47,645 bases of DNA from an uncultured Campylobacterales bacterium (lineage in GTDB: Bacteria; Campylobacterota; Campylobacteria; Campylobacterales; Sulfurimonadaceae): the NCBI GenBank assembly GCA_903885085.1, contig CAISHH010000125.1, positions 1 to 47,645 on the forward strand, given 5' to 3'. Positions 1-7,616 of the stretch are shown piece by piece. Position numbers and translations under genes: made by a program. The number at the start of each line of letters is the position of its first letter. Positions within the stretch are counted from its first letter, which is position 1. Under the pieces are notes generated by a model. It was not told the origin of the DNA, did no database searches, and saw only the letters and a program-made list of their open reading frames with translations.

Positions 1-54
1 ATAAATAAATAATTTTATTATTATATGAATCATAAATAAGATAGGAGTTTTCCC

Positions 55-714
55 ATGAAAAGTTTTATAGAAATTGTAGAAGAGATTAAAGATATCATCT
101 CAGAAGAACATCCAGGTAAAAAAATATTTGATAAAGATATTGCTGATGTTCTTGGAATTTCCCAGATGAATTTTGCAACCATGAAAAAAAGAGATAAAAT
201 GCCTTTTAGTGAGCTTTTGGACTTTTGCGCACGAAAAGCTATATCGATCAATTGGCTTTTATATGGTCAAGCACCTGAAAGTCTTGTTGAATCCACAAAC
301 CGTTTTTATATGGTTCGATATTTTAATGATGTCAGCGCATCAGCTGGCGGTGGTGGAGATGTAGATAACGAAGGATATCAAAGTTTGGAACTTTCTGAAA
401 ATTTTATAGATATCTTGGGTGGACAAACCCAGATGAAAAATATAGAAGCTATCAAAGTAAGCGGAGACTCTATGGAACCTACATTTTCTTATGATGACAT
501 TATTTTTATAAACCGTCAAAAAACTGATCTTTCTCGTGGTGGAGTTTTCGTTATAAGAACTGAACACGGACTTTTTATTAAAAGAGTCAGTAAAAGAATA
601 GATGGAAAAATAGATATAATCTCAGACAATAAAGAATACTCAAAACTTACCGTTCATCCTACAGAAGTAGAGTTCATTGGAAGAGTTGTCGGTAAGTTTG
701 GAAGTGTTGATTAA
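55..714 (+). CDS. XRE/CI-type repressor with S24 (LexA-like) peptidase domain
   Basis: This is a 219-residue transcription regulator. The N-terminal part (about residues 1-75) resembles the helix-turn-helix of CI-type repressors. The C-terminal half is an S24 signal-peptidase fold with the nucleophile Ser139 in the motif SGDSMEPT and the general-base Lys176 in LFIKRVS. Such proteins bind operator DNA as dimers and can be inactivated by RecA-stimulated self-cleavage. I do not see a clear Ala-Gly or Cys-Gly cleavage site in the linker, which instead holds a run of glycines near residues 98-101. An AGGAG ribosome-binding site precedes the ATG. No phage genes lie nearby, so this is either an orphan repressor or a host stress regulator. 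The fold is well supported; the target genes are unknown. Confidence 0.85.
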   Translation: MKSFIEIVEEIKDIISEEHPGKKIFDKDIADVLGISQMNFATMKKRDKMPFSELLDFCARKAISINWLLYGQAPESLVESTNRFYMVRYFNDVSASAGGGGDVDNEGYQSLELSENFIDILGGQTQMKNIEAIKVSGDSMEPTFSYDDIIFINRQKTDLSRGGVFVIRTEHGLFIKRVSKRIDGKIDIISDNKEYSKLTVHPTEVEFIGRVVGKFGSVD

Positions 715-754
715 CGCTTATACCCAAAGGGTACTTTGCATATAAGGAAAACAG

Positions 755-2059
755 TTGAACTATCTTTGGTCTTTATTTTTACTCTTTTTTCTAAGTGCGT
801 GCTCACAAGTGAATACTCTGGCCTATGCTGATATCGCAGATTTAAAAGAATTGCCGCAAACTGCAGTGCCTTATACGACTTCATTAGATGAAAACAGATC
901 ACTCTATGAAGTGCAATCTGAGTATGAAAAACATTATTTTCGAGCTTGGCATATGCAATTGTCAAAATTTTCTATTGAGAGCATACGATGGCCATTCAAA
1001 AGCTATACTCCTCAAAATAGTTATGGAGAAAATCTTGAGCCAATCTCTCAAGCATTTTTAGATCGTCTTGATACAAATACAAATTTTGACAAGTATGCGA
1101 GCATCAATGTAAAAGCAATCACTGTGCAACAAAGTAATTTAAGAGCACTTCCTACAGATAAACCTTTTTTTAATGATCCAAGAAAAGCTGGAGAGGGTTT
1201 TCCCTTTGATTATCTGCAAGAGAGTTCTATTCATGTCAATGAACCAATATTAGTTTCTCACTATTCACTTGATGGTGCATGGGCATACGTCTCTGCCTCA
1301 TATGCATCTGGATGGATTCATATAAATGACCTTGTATTACTTTCCGACCAACAGTGCCAAGAGTTTGAAAATGCAAAAAAGATCTCTATTACTGTAGATG
1401 ACTTTCCTATAAAAGATGATAAAAATCAATTTCTATATTATAGTAAGATTGGTATGCAATTTCCTATTTTACAAGAAACGAATGATAGCTATTATGCTTC
1501 TGTTATCGTTGCTGGGGCTGATAGTAGTGCCGTTTACAAACACATAATAATTCCAAAAAATATCGCAACCGCTGATGTATTGACATTAAATCAACAAAAT
1601 ATTACAACGCTTGTAGATGCAATTGTTCATACCCATTATGGTTGGGGAGGAATGTATGGAGAGAGAGACTGTTCATCCACACTTAGAGACTTATTTGCAC
1701 CTTTTGGTATATGGTTACCTAGAAACTCCTCTTATCAAGCCAAAGTTGGCAAAGTTATCTCACTGAGTGGACTTGGCGATGATGCAAAAATAGCGCTTAT
1801 TAAAAAAGAGGGTATCCCTTTTGAAACATTACTCCATAAAAAAGGACATATTCTTTTATATACAGGTGTCTATGATAATAAAGTAGTTGTTATGCATAAT
1901 CTATGGGGAATAAAAATATCTGGTGGTGGAAAAGATGGAAGAATTATTGTAGGAAAAACAGTTTTCTCAACTTTAGAGATAGGCAAAGAGCAAAAATTTT
2001 ATAATGGGAGTTTGCTAAGTAAACTCGACAGTATGAATATCTTAACTCTTAAACCTTGA
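755..2059 (+). CDS. SH3-domain NlpC/P60 (C40) peptidoglycan hydrolase, lipoprotein
   Basis: A 434-residue cell-wall peptidase that probably cuts peptide cross-links of murein at the outer or inner membrane surface. The start is TTG, preceded by AAGGA. A lipoprotein signal ends in the lipobox LSAC (Cys16). A middle region contains SH3b-like segments (about residues 125-190, with WAYVSASYASGWI). The C-terminal NlpC/P60 domain carries the catalytic Cys in GERDCSSTL (about residue 307) and a candidate His in KKGHILLYTG. The architecture matches the family with an N-terminal stabilising domain, two SH3 domains and NlpC/P60. The 3' end overlaps the convergent flagellar-like gene by 11 bases. The substrate bond is not deducible. 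Confidence 0.85.
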   Translation: MNYLWSLFLLFFLSACSQVNTLAYADIADLKELPQTAVPYTTSLDENRSLYEVQSEYEKHYFRAWHMQLSKFSIESIRWPFKSYTPQNSYGENLEPISQAFLDRLDTNTNFDKYASINVKAITVQQSNLRALPTDKPFFNDPRKAGEGFPFDYLQESSIHVNEPILVSHYSLDGAWAYVSASYASGWIHINDLVLLSDQQCQEFENAKKISITVDDFPIKDDKNQFLYYSKIGMQFPILQETNDSYYASVIVAGADSSAVYKHIIIPKNIATADVLTLNQQNITTLVDAIVHTHYGWGGMYGERDCSSTLRDLFAPFGIWLPRNSSYQAKVGKVISLSGLGDDAKIALIKKEGIPFETLLHKKGHILLYTGVYDNKVVVMHNLWGIKISGGGKDGRIIVGKTVFSTLEIGKEQKFYNGSLLSKLDSMNILTLKP

Positions 2060-2354
2060 TATCTAAAAGAGAACCGAACATCTCATTTTGAGTCTTAATA
2101 GTATTCACATTTGCTTCAACAGATCTTGATATAGTAATCTGGTCTGTTATCTCTTTTGTAAGATCTGTTTGACTTTGTTGTGAGCCATTATCAGTCGCAA
2201 ATTGCGTATTTGCACTTATAATTCCATTTCCAGTGCTACTTAGGCGTGTGTCTGAAGGTATAAATCCATCAGTATTTACATTTGCAATATTATTAGCATT
2301 ACTATTCAAAAAGACTTGATTAGCTTGAATTGATGAAACATTTGAAGATATCAC
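2049..2354 (-). CDS. Miniature flagellar rod/hook-type protein
   Basis: A 101-residue protein with the two ends of a flagellar axial protein and almost no middle. The N-terminus carries the rod signature ANNIANVNTDGF (about residues 20-31). The C-terminus carries the FlgC/FlgG-type ending EANVNTIKTQNEMFGSLLDIKV. Known rod proteins need both terminal helices to pack in the axial structure, but FlgB and FlgC are usually about 130-150 residues and FlgG about 260. The start codon is GTG after AAAGGGG, inside an imperfect palindrome. No other flagellar genes are adjacent. It could be an extra rod-type subunit or a variant FlgC-like protein; the exact role is not deducible. Confidence 0.75.
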   Translation of the reverse strand: MISSNVSSIQANQVFLNSNANNIANVNTDGFIPSDTRLSSTGNGIISANTQFATDNGSQQSQTDLTKEITDQITISRSVEANVNTIKTQNEMFGSLLDIKV

Positions 2355-2377
2355 AATGACCCCTTTAAAGAGTCATT
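2355..2377 (-). promoter_or_regulatory. Imperfect palindrome covering the ribosome-binding site of the mini rod gene
   Basis: The 23-base element has arms AATGAC and GTCATT around CCCTTTAAAGA, and 9 of 11 symmetric positions pair. On the minus strand it holds the AAAGGGG ribosome-binding site directly before the GTG start. A TATAAT -10 box (minus strand, 2375-2380) overlaps its upstream edge. It could be an operator or an RNA hairpin that masks translation; neither is proven. Confidence 0.4.
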
Positions 2378-2420
2378 ATAGAATGATTTAACTGAAGTTA
2401 AAATAAGTAAAATTTTGAAG

Positions 2421-3620
2421 CTAGTGAAGATCAGCGTTTAGTTTTACTTCTCTTGTTGAACGGCTCACTGAAAGCTCGCCTGTAAGAGAGTTTTGTCTAA
2501 AATGAAGTCCATTAAGACCTGCGAGTTCTTTACCTTTAAAAATTTCACCACTAAGAGTATGTTCTGCATTCACTTGATTTATTTTTTCTAAATTTTGCGC
2601 CGACATAGTAACTTTTGTACCTTCTAAGATAGCAATACCTGCATCAATGATACAAGCATCTCCAAGAGGAATTCCACAAACGCTATTTGCACCAAGAAGA
2701 CAATTTTTTCCTATTGAAATAGGATTGCCATCAGTTCCGCTTAAAACTCCAAGAATAGAAGCTCCACCACCAACGTCACTGCCATCTCCAACGATCGCAG
2801 AAGAAGAGATACGTCCCTCAACCATACTTACACCAGTTGTTCCAGCATTGAAGTTGATGTAACTTGCACCTGGCATAACTGTAGTTCCTGCATGAAGCTG
2901 TGCGCCAAAACGAACTTTTGATGCTTCTAAGATACGCGTGTTGTTCGCTGGAATGATGTGTTGTAAAAATCTTGGAAATTTATCTACAAAGTCAATATTT
3001 GGATATGTATTTGAGAGTTTAAGTTCAATTTCAAATTCTCTTAACCACTCAAGCTCAATCGGAGCACCTGCTGACCATGCAACATTTGGCAATGCTCCAA
3101 AAGCACCATTAAGATTGATACTTCTGAGTGCAACTTTTGCTAAAGAAAGAGCATAAAGTTTAAGATATGTTGCTTCAACACTCACACATGGAGCGTCATT
3201 GAAGATAAATACAACTCTAAATTCTCCCTCTCTACATCCGCTTTCTTTTAGTTCTGCGTAAAGGTGTGAAACAACTTGGATATTTCTATGTGCATCACCA
3301 TATGCTTCGTCGCTGTAAGGAGTAAAAGCATTAAGACAGTTCTCTAAAAATGCTAGATTCACATTGCAAACAACTTCATTTTGTGTGAAGTCTACAGCTA
3401 TTCCTTGCTCTTTTAATGCTTCGATAAAAATAGCAGCACTTCCAAAATTTTCATTCCAGTTGATAACAGGGTAGGTTGCTTGAAGCACTTTATCACTGTT
3501 TAACTGACCAAAATCAACTCTTGCAATACCAAAAGCAAGTGGATTTTTATAATCTTTTGTTTGGGATTTTATATTTTCTATCAACGCTTTAAAAGCATCG
3601 CTTGTTTCTATGATTTGCAT
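2421..3620 (-). CDS. dapD: Tetrahydrodipicolinate N-succinyltransferase
   Basis: A 399-residue enzyme of the succinylase branch of lysine and meso-diaminopimelate synthesis. It transfers succinyl from succinyl-CoA to tetrahydrodipicolinate in the cytoplasm. The N-terminal half matches the longer DapD type. The C-terminal half is a left-handed beta helix made of hexapeptide repeats (about residues 235-330, with GAQLHAGTTVMPGASYINFNAG and VGDGSDVGGGASILGVLSG). The length suits the long form rather than the roughly 275-residue enterobacterial enzyme. It stands alone, with no lysine genes beside it, and is transcribed leftward from a separate promoter region. Confidence 0.9.
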   Translation of the reverse strand: MQIIETSDAFKALIENIKSQTKDYKNPLAFGIARVDFGQLNSDKVLQATYPVINWNENFGSAAIFIEALKEQGIAVDFTQNEVVCNVNLAFLENCLNAFTPYSDEAYGDAHRNIQVVSHLYAELKESGCREGEFRVVFIFNDAPCVSVEATYLKLYALSLAKVALRSINLNGAFGALPNVAWSAGAPIELEWLREFEIELKLSNTYPNIDFVDKFPRFLQHIIPANNTRILEASKVRFGAQLHAGTTVMPGASYINFNAGTTGVSMVEGRISSSAIVGDGSDVGGGASILGVLSGTDGNPISIGKNCLLGANSVCGIPLGDACIIDAGIAILEGTKVTMSAQNLEKINQVNAEHTLSGEIFKGKELAGLNGLHFRQNSLTGELSVSRSTREVKLNADLH

Positions 3621-3725
3621 ATTAAGACTCTTTTTTTAAGATTTGTTTGCAATTATACTTAAAAAAAATTAATTGGCTAAGTGTTAAAAATGGAAGGTAT
3701 AATTTCACATTATTAGGTGGTTATG

Positions 3726-4196
3726 ATGGATGAATGGATTAAATTTTTACAAGAGAATGATTACTTAGGTATAAAAAAATATCTCAAAAGTAACGTTGAT
3801 GTCAATGAGAGTAGTGAAGAGGGCGATTCTGTTTTGGCTCTAGCGCTTAGATATAGATGTGATGATGAGATCATAGATCTCTTAATCGATAGCGGTGCTG
3901 ATTTGGAAGATTTTAATGAAGATGGCGTGAGTATTTTAGATTATGCCATTATGTATAATAAAATTGATTTGACAAAAAAGCTTTTAGAATCAGGGATTGA
4001 TGTCAATTTTACGCGCAGGCGAAGCAAGTTTACCCCTCTTATGGGCGCTGTTTGTTATGGACGCAAAGAGATTGCAAAGTTGCTTTTAGAAAATGGAGCG
4101 GACAAAGAGGCTGTGGATTCAAAAGGGCTTGATCCTCTTGCCTTTGCTAAAAAAACACATAGAAAAAGTATGATCGAATTTCTTGAAAACTGTTAA
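3726..4196 (+). CDS. Ankyrin-repeat protein
   Basis: A 156-residue cytoplasmic protein built of about four ankyrin repeats. Recognisable repeat pieces are DDEIIDLLIDSGADLEDFNEDG, then NKIDLTKKLLESGIDVNF, then TPLMGAVCYGRKEIAKLLLENGA. Ankyrin repeats bind other proteins; the partner is unknown. AGGTGG sits five bases before the ATG at 3726 and only two before the ATG at 3723, so 3726 is preferred. No signal peptide is visible. The stop overlaps the end of the convergent cinA-like gene by four bases. Confidence 0.8.
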   Translation: MDEWIKFLQENDYLGIKKYLKSNVDVNESSEEGDSVLALALRYRCDDEIIDLLIDSGADLEDFNEDGVSILDYAIMYNKIDLTKKLLESGIDVNFTRRRSKFTPLMGAVCYGRKEIAKLLLENGADKEAVDSKGLDPLAFAKKTHRKSMIEFLENC

Positions 4197-4930
4197 TCAA
4201 GAAGTTTGTATTCGATATTTTTTGACTCTAGAAAAGTTTTAAATTTTTCAAACTCATTTTTGACAATTTCTTCATCATAATAGTTTAAAGAAAGTTCCAC
4301 TTCTGGGCCATTCTTTCCTATAATAGGTAAAGAAGAAAGCTCCATATCTGATGGAATCTCATTCATAAGATCTATCAAAGTGTTTTCGCTCGTATAAGCA
4401 AAAAGTGTCTTTCTGTACTTTTTCACAGAGTTGCAAAAGTATTTTTCGACACACTCAGTTATCATGGGATGAGACATCTCAGGGAATCCTGGAACAAAAA
4501 AGTATCTATGATCTAACTCAAATGCAGACATATTATTGATAGGATTTTTTATGAGATTGGCATTTTCTGGTAGGTCTGACATAAATATACGGTGAGGATA
4601 CGCTTCCGCCCCAAATCTTTCTATGATATCTTTTTCAAACTTTTTATTTCTTACTAAAGGTTTACATGTAAAGACCTCGGCGGCTATTTCACGAGTAAGA
4701 TCATCAGGAGTTGAGCCTATACCGCCAAAGCTAAAAAGTACCGCTTTTTCATCTTTTTTTACCAACTCAAAAATATCTGTCATAAAATTTTTCTCATCTT
4801 TTATGATAAAGGTCGCAAAAAGATTATGTCCGTAAGAGTTTAAAAGATCACGAACAAATCTGAAATGCTTATCTTCCCTTCTTCCATTGAGTATCTCTGT
4901 ACCTATAATAACCGCATAAAAATTAAACAT
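4193..4930 (-). CDS. CinA-like molybdopterin-binding-fold protein (no PncC domain)
   Basis: A 245-residue protein matching the N-terminal half of CinA, the MoCF/MoaB-like fold. Motifs are AVIIGTEILNGRREDKH at the start and SFGGIGSTPDDLTRE at about residues 67-81, the latter equivalent to the GGLGPT(D)D loop of the family. Full-length CinA (about 400 residues) adds a C-terminal nicotinamide-nucleotide amidase domain, which is missing here. The N-terminal domain acts as an ADP-ribose or NMN-related pyrophosphatase in some relatives, but this protein's reaction is uncertain. It is transcribed alone. Confidence 0.75.
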   Translation of the reverse strand: MFNFYAVIIGTEILNGRREDKHFRFVRDLLNSYGHNLFATFIIKDEKNFMTDIFELVKKDEKAVLFSFGGIGSTPDDLTREIAAEVFTCKPLVRNKKFEKDIIERFGAEAYPHRIFMSDLPENANLIKNPINNMSAFELDHRYFFVPGFPEMSHPMITECVEKYFCNSVKKYRKTLFAYTSENTLIDLMNEIPSDMELSSLPIIGKNGPEVELSLNYYDEEIVKNEFEKFKTFLESKNIEYKLLD

Positions 4931-4993
4931 ATTAAAAATCCTTGATAGCTTTTAAAAACGAGTGATTATAATGAGAATCTTGTTATATATGCC

Positions 4994-5003
4994 TTACATG
5001 TAA
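4994..5003. repeat. TTACATGTAA palindrome (only intergenic member of a dispersed family)
   Basis: This copy of TTACATGTAA lies between the cinA-like gene and the acidic 90-residue gene. Other exact copies start at 4662, 7109, 11937, 17715, 20886, 23931, 31024, 31998, 33844 and 47128. Nine more copies keep the core TACATGTA: 7257, 17893, 22345, 26622, 29438, 40782, 42164, 42209 and 45048. All except the copy at 4994 are inside coding sequence on either strand. Counts were made by eye, so a missed copy is possible. Confidence 0.8.
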
Positions 5004-5027
5004 CCAACTATTTGGTATTATTTTACC

Positions 5028-5033
5028 TATAAT
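5028..5033 (+). promoter_or_regulatory. -10 box upstream of the acidic 90-residue protein
   Basis: TATAAT lies 16 bases before the ATG at 5050, with GAAGGA as ribosome-binding site between them. No convincing -35 is present, which is usual for Campylobacterota vegetative promoters. A short inverted repeat, ACCAA-CTAT-TTGGT, lies just upstream, next to the intergenic TTACATGTAA. Confidence 0.45.
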
Positions 5034-5049
5034 AATTGAAGGATAGAAA

Positions 5050-5322
5050 ATGTTATTTTCACAAAAACTCGAAGAGATGATAAAACAAAGTGTGTTGCCA
5101 GATATCGAAGATAGAATGGATGAGCTTTATGAAGTTATCGCAGATAAAAAAAATGAGTCTATTGAAGAAGCGAAAGAGGAACTTGAAGAACTTATTGAGT
5201 TTCGTGATGATTTAAAAGAGATTCTTGTTGATATCGAATGTGGCGAGATTGAAGAAGATGAATGTGAAGAGATCTTGAATGACATCATATCAGCGCAAAC
5301 AGAAGAAGATGACGAAGAGTAG
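5050..5322 (+). CDS. Small highly acidic coiled-coil protein, unknown function
   Basis: A 90-residue protein that I do not recognise. It is dominated by Glu and Asp with heptad-like leucine and isoleucine spacing, so a long helix or coiled coil is likely across residues 1-80. It ends in an acidic tail (TEEDDEE). It has no signal peptide, Cys pair or known motif. A good ribosome-binding site (GAAGGA) and a -10 box support expression. It sits 52 bases upstream of the longer adenylate kinase, which has its own TATAAT-like box, so co-transcription is possible but not required. Confidence 0.7.
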   Translation: MLFSQKLEEMIKQSVLPDIEDRMDELYEVIADKKNESIEEAKEELEELIEFRDDLKEILVDIECGEIEEDECEEILNDIISAQTEEDDEE

Positions 5323-5371
5323 ATTAAACTCATTTGTATATAATTTTAACAACAAAACAGATAGGACTTAA

Positions 5372-6022
<651 letters not shown>

Positions 6023-6034
6023 ATAGAGTTATAT

Positions 6035-6052
6035 GTAACCCTTTTGGGTTAC
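6035..6052 (+). promoter_or_regulatory. Hairpin just upstream of a small zinc-ribbon-like gene
   Basis: GTAACCC-TTTT-GGGTTAC is a perfect seven-base-pair stem with a four-base loop, 12 bases after the adenylate kinase stop and 15 bases before the ATG at 6068. It is followed by GCAAAAGGGG rather than a T run, so it is not a typical intrinsic terminator. A role in RNA processing or translation control is possible. Confidence 0.4.
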
Positions 6053-6067
6053 GCAAAAGGGGATATT

Positions 6068-6226
6068 ATGAAAACACTTTGTGACCTTAAACGAGATGAT
6101 CTCGAGAAAGATTTTTCCAAAATTGTTAATATCGTGAGTCAACCAAGATTTATATGCAAAAAATGTGCACGTGTTGCAAACGAGAAACAATATCTTTGTA
6201 AAGCAGTAAAACTTAAAGATATTTGA
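6068..6226 (+). CDS. Small Cys-rich protein, possible metal knuckle
   Basis: A 52-residue protein of unknown function. The C-terminal half has the pattern CKKCARVANEKQYLC, a CxxC followed by a further Cys, which could bind zinc together with another ligand. The N-terminal half is charged and helical. The ATG at 6068 is chosen because AAGGGG lies just before it. An upstream in-frame ATG at 6044 lies inside the hairpin and has no ribosome-binding site. It follows adk closely and may be co-transcribed with it. Confidence 0.6.
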   Translation: MKTLCDLKRDDLEKDFSKIVNIVSQPRFICKKCARVANEKQYLCKAVKLKDI

Positions 6227-6333
6227 TCTAAATAAATCTATGCAATCGAAGTAACTATTCAATATAATCTAACACTACATTCACTGCTCTTCAATAATAA
6301 CTTTGTCACTTTTTTCTGTAAAATAAAAAGTGT

Positions 6334-6339
6334 TATAAT
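6334..6339 (+). promoter_or_regulatory. Extended -10 promoter of the lipoprotein gene at 6358
   Basis: TGTTATAAT forms an extended -10 box. Transcription would begin near 6346, leaving a leader of about a dozen bases that still contains AAAGGA before the ATG. The -35 side is T- and A-rich without a clear hexamer. Confidence 0.55.
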
Positions 6340-6357
6340 GGGTGCTAAAGGATAATT

Positions 6358-6873
6358 ATGAACAAAAATTATATTTTTATAAGCTTAATGGCAAGTTTAT
6401 TTATAACGGGATGTTCCGTTCAACCACTTACTCCATCAAATAAATTTAATCCAATTCTTACAAAATTTCTTTATGAAAATCATGGAAAAAGTACTATTAA
6501 AGGGAGCGCATATTTGCGTAACAATAGTGGGAAAATAGTAACATGTGAAGGGCTAGAAGTGGGGATGATCCCCGTTACACCATATTCATCTGAGCGCATG
6601 GAACATATATATTCTAGCACAGAGCATGGTTATAGAGCATTCTCAAGAGGGATTCCCCAGTTTACTCAAACTCCAGATAAATATGAACAATATGTTGTAA
6701 AAAGAGTCTGCGACAGCCAAGGTCATTTTACCTATGAAAATGTAGGAGATGGTGAGTATTTCATCACTACATCAGTTCAATGGCAAAATGGAAATGAAAA
6801 AGAGGGCGATATTTTGATGCAAAAAGTTAAAGTCTCTAATCGTGAGACTAAAAAAATCACATTAACGAAATAG
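6358..6873 (+). CDS. Lipoprotein of unknown function, carboxypeptidase-regulatory-like
   Basis: A 171-residue predicted lipoprotein. The signal peptide MNKNYIFISLMASLFITGC ends in the lipobox ITGC (Cys19). The remainder looks like a single beta-sandwich domain, with pieces such as STIKGSAYLRNNSGKIVTCEG and GHFTYENVGDGEYFITTSV that resemble carboxypeptidase-regulatory or transthyretin-like folds. The function is unknown. It has its own promoter and ribosome-binding site, and converges on the entericidin-like gene with a shared hairpin between them. Confidence 0.75.
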   Translation: MNKNYIFISLMASLFITGCSVQPLTPSNKFNPILTKFLYENHGKSTIKGSAYLRNNSGKIVTCEGLEVGMIPVTPYSSERMEHIYSSTEHGYRAFSRGIPQFTQTPDKYEQYVVKRVCDSQGHFTYENVGDGEYFITTSVQWQNGNEKEGDILMQKVKVSNRETKKITLTK

Positions 6874-6878
6874 AAAAT

Positions 6879-6903
6879 AGCAACTAAAATTTATTCAGTT
6901 GCT
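6879..6903. terminator. Candidate bidirectional terminator between convergent lipoprotein genes
   Basis: AGCAACT (6879-6885) and AGTTGCT (6897-6903) form a seven-base-pair stem with an 11-base A/T loop. T-rich sequence follows on the plus strand (TTTAT) and on the minus strand (ATTTTC). The stem is short, so this is a modest call. Confidence 0.45.
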
Positions 6904-7031
6904 TTATGAATAGCTTGCTTTGTTGAGCTCCATGCGTTGCTAGAGTCTTCTTTGACACCGTTCCAAGTTTGTGAACATCCACTGATTAGCAAGATAACCA
7001 TTACCGCTAAAAGTAAAATAGAATTTTTCAT
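6891..7031 (-). CDS. Entericidin-family small lipoprotein
   Basis: A 46-residue protein too short for most gene callers. It begins MKNSILLLAVMVILLISGC, a lipoprotein signal with lipobox ISGC, and continues SQTWNGVKEDSSNAW with a short amphipathic helix to the end. This matches the EcnA/EcnB entericidin layout: a tiny lipoprotein with a helix after the Cys. E. coli entericidins form a toxin-antidote pair; whether this single protein acts so is unknown, and no partner is visible. The ribosome-binding site is AGGAG at a good distance. It starts nine bases after the short-LID adk stop, so it probably ends the aspS-adk operon. Confidence 0.78.
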   Translation of the reverse strand: MKNSILLLAVMVILLISGCSQTWNGVKEDSSNAWSSTKQAIHKATE

Positions 7032-7040
7032 AATATACTC

Positions 7041-7616
7041 CTATAATGTTGAATTGATAAAACTTCCCATCTTAGAAACAATCTCTTCGATAGTCCCTTC
7101 GCCACTGATTACATGTAAGAGATTTTTAGCATTATAAAAAGCTTGTATCTCTTCTAATGGTTCAGTATAAACTTTCATGCGGTTATCAAAAACCTCTGTA
7201 TTGTCATCAGCTCCGCGTGCACGTCCTAAGACTCTATCGCGCGCTGTTTCTTCGCTTACATGTACTTCTATGACACTGCTGAGTTCTAAAGATGAATCGT
7301 TTTGCAGATATTCATCCAAAGCGTTTAACTGTTCCATACTTCTTGGATAACCATCGATAATGATGATATCTGTCGGAGCGTTTTTGATAGCGTTTACGAT
7401 AGTCGTGATCGCTATTTTGATTGGAACAATGAGACCTTTGGAAATGTAGTTGTTTATCTCTAAACCTAGCTCACTACCACTTGCAACTTCCCCACGGAGC
7501 ATATCGCCAGTAGAGTAGTGAGTTATCTCATCGTTTTGCTTTGCAATGAGCTCTGCATCTGTAGTTTTCCCAGAGCCAGGAGCTCCGATAATGAGGAATA
7601 GTTTTTTACGACTCAT
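7041..7616 (-). CDS. adk: Adenylate kinase, short-LID campylobacterial type
   Basis: A 191-residue adenylate kinase. The P-loop [15 protein letters not shown] is at residues 11-25, followed by [19 protein letters not shown] and [11 protein letters not shown] near residue 88. The short LID ([13 protein letters not shown]) lacks the roughly 30-residue insert of the other adenylate kinase. This matches the roughly 190-residue enzyme of Campylobacter and relatives, so it is probably the ancestral housekeeping copy. Its ATG overlaps the aspS stop (TAATG), so the two are translationally coupled. Confidence 0.93.
   Translation of the reverse strand: MSRKKLFLIIGAPGSGKTTDAELIAKQNDEITHYSTGDMLRGEVASGSELGLEINNYISKGLIVPIKIAITTIVNAIKNAPTDIIIIDGYPRSMEQLNALDEYLQNDSSLELSSVIEVHVSEETARDRVLGRARGADDNTEVFDNRMKVYTEPLEEIQAFYNAKNLLHVISGEGTIEEIVSKMGSFINSTL

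Noticed and set aside
55-714. Prophage or integrated element at the left edge
   Set aside because: Only a CI/S24-type repressor is present; no integrase, structural phage gene, attachment repeat or tRNA is nearby.
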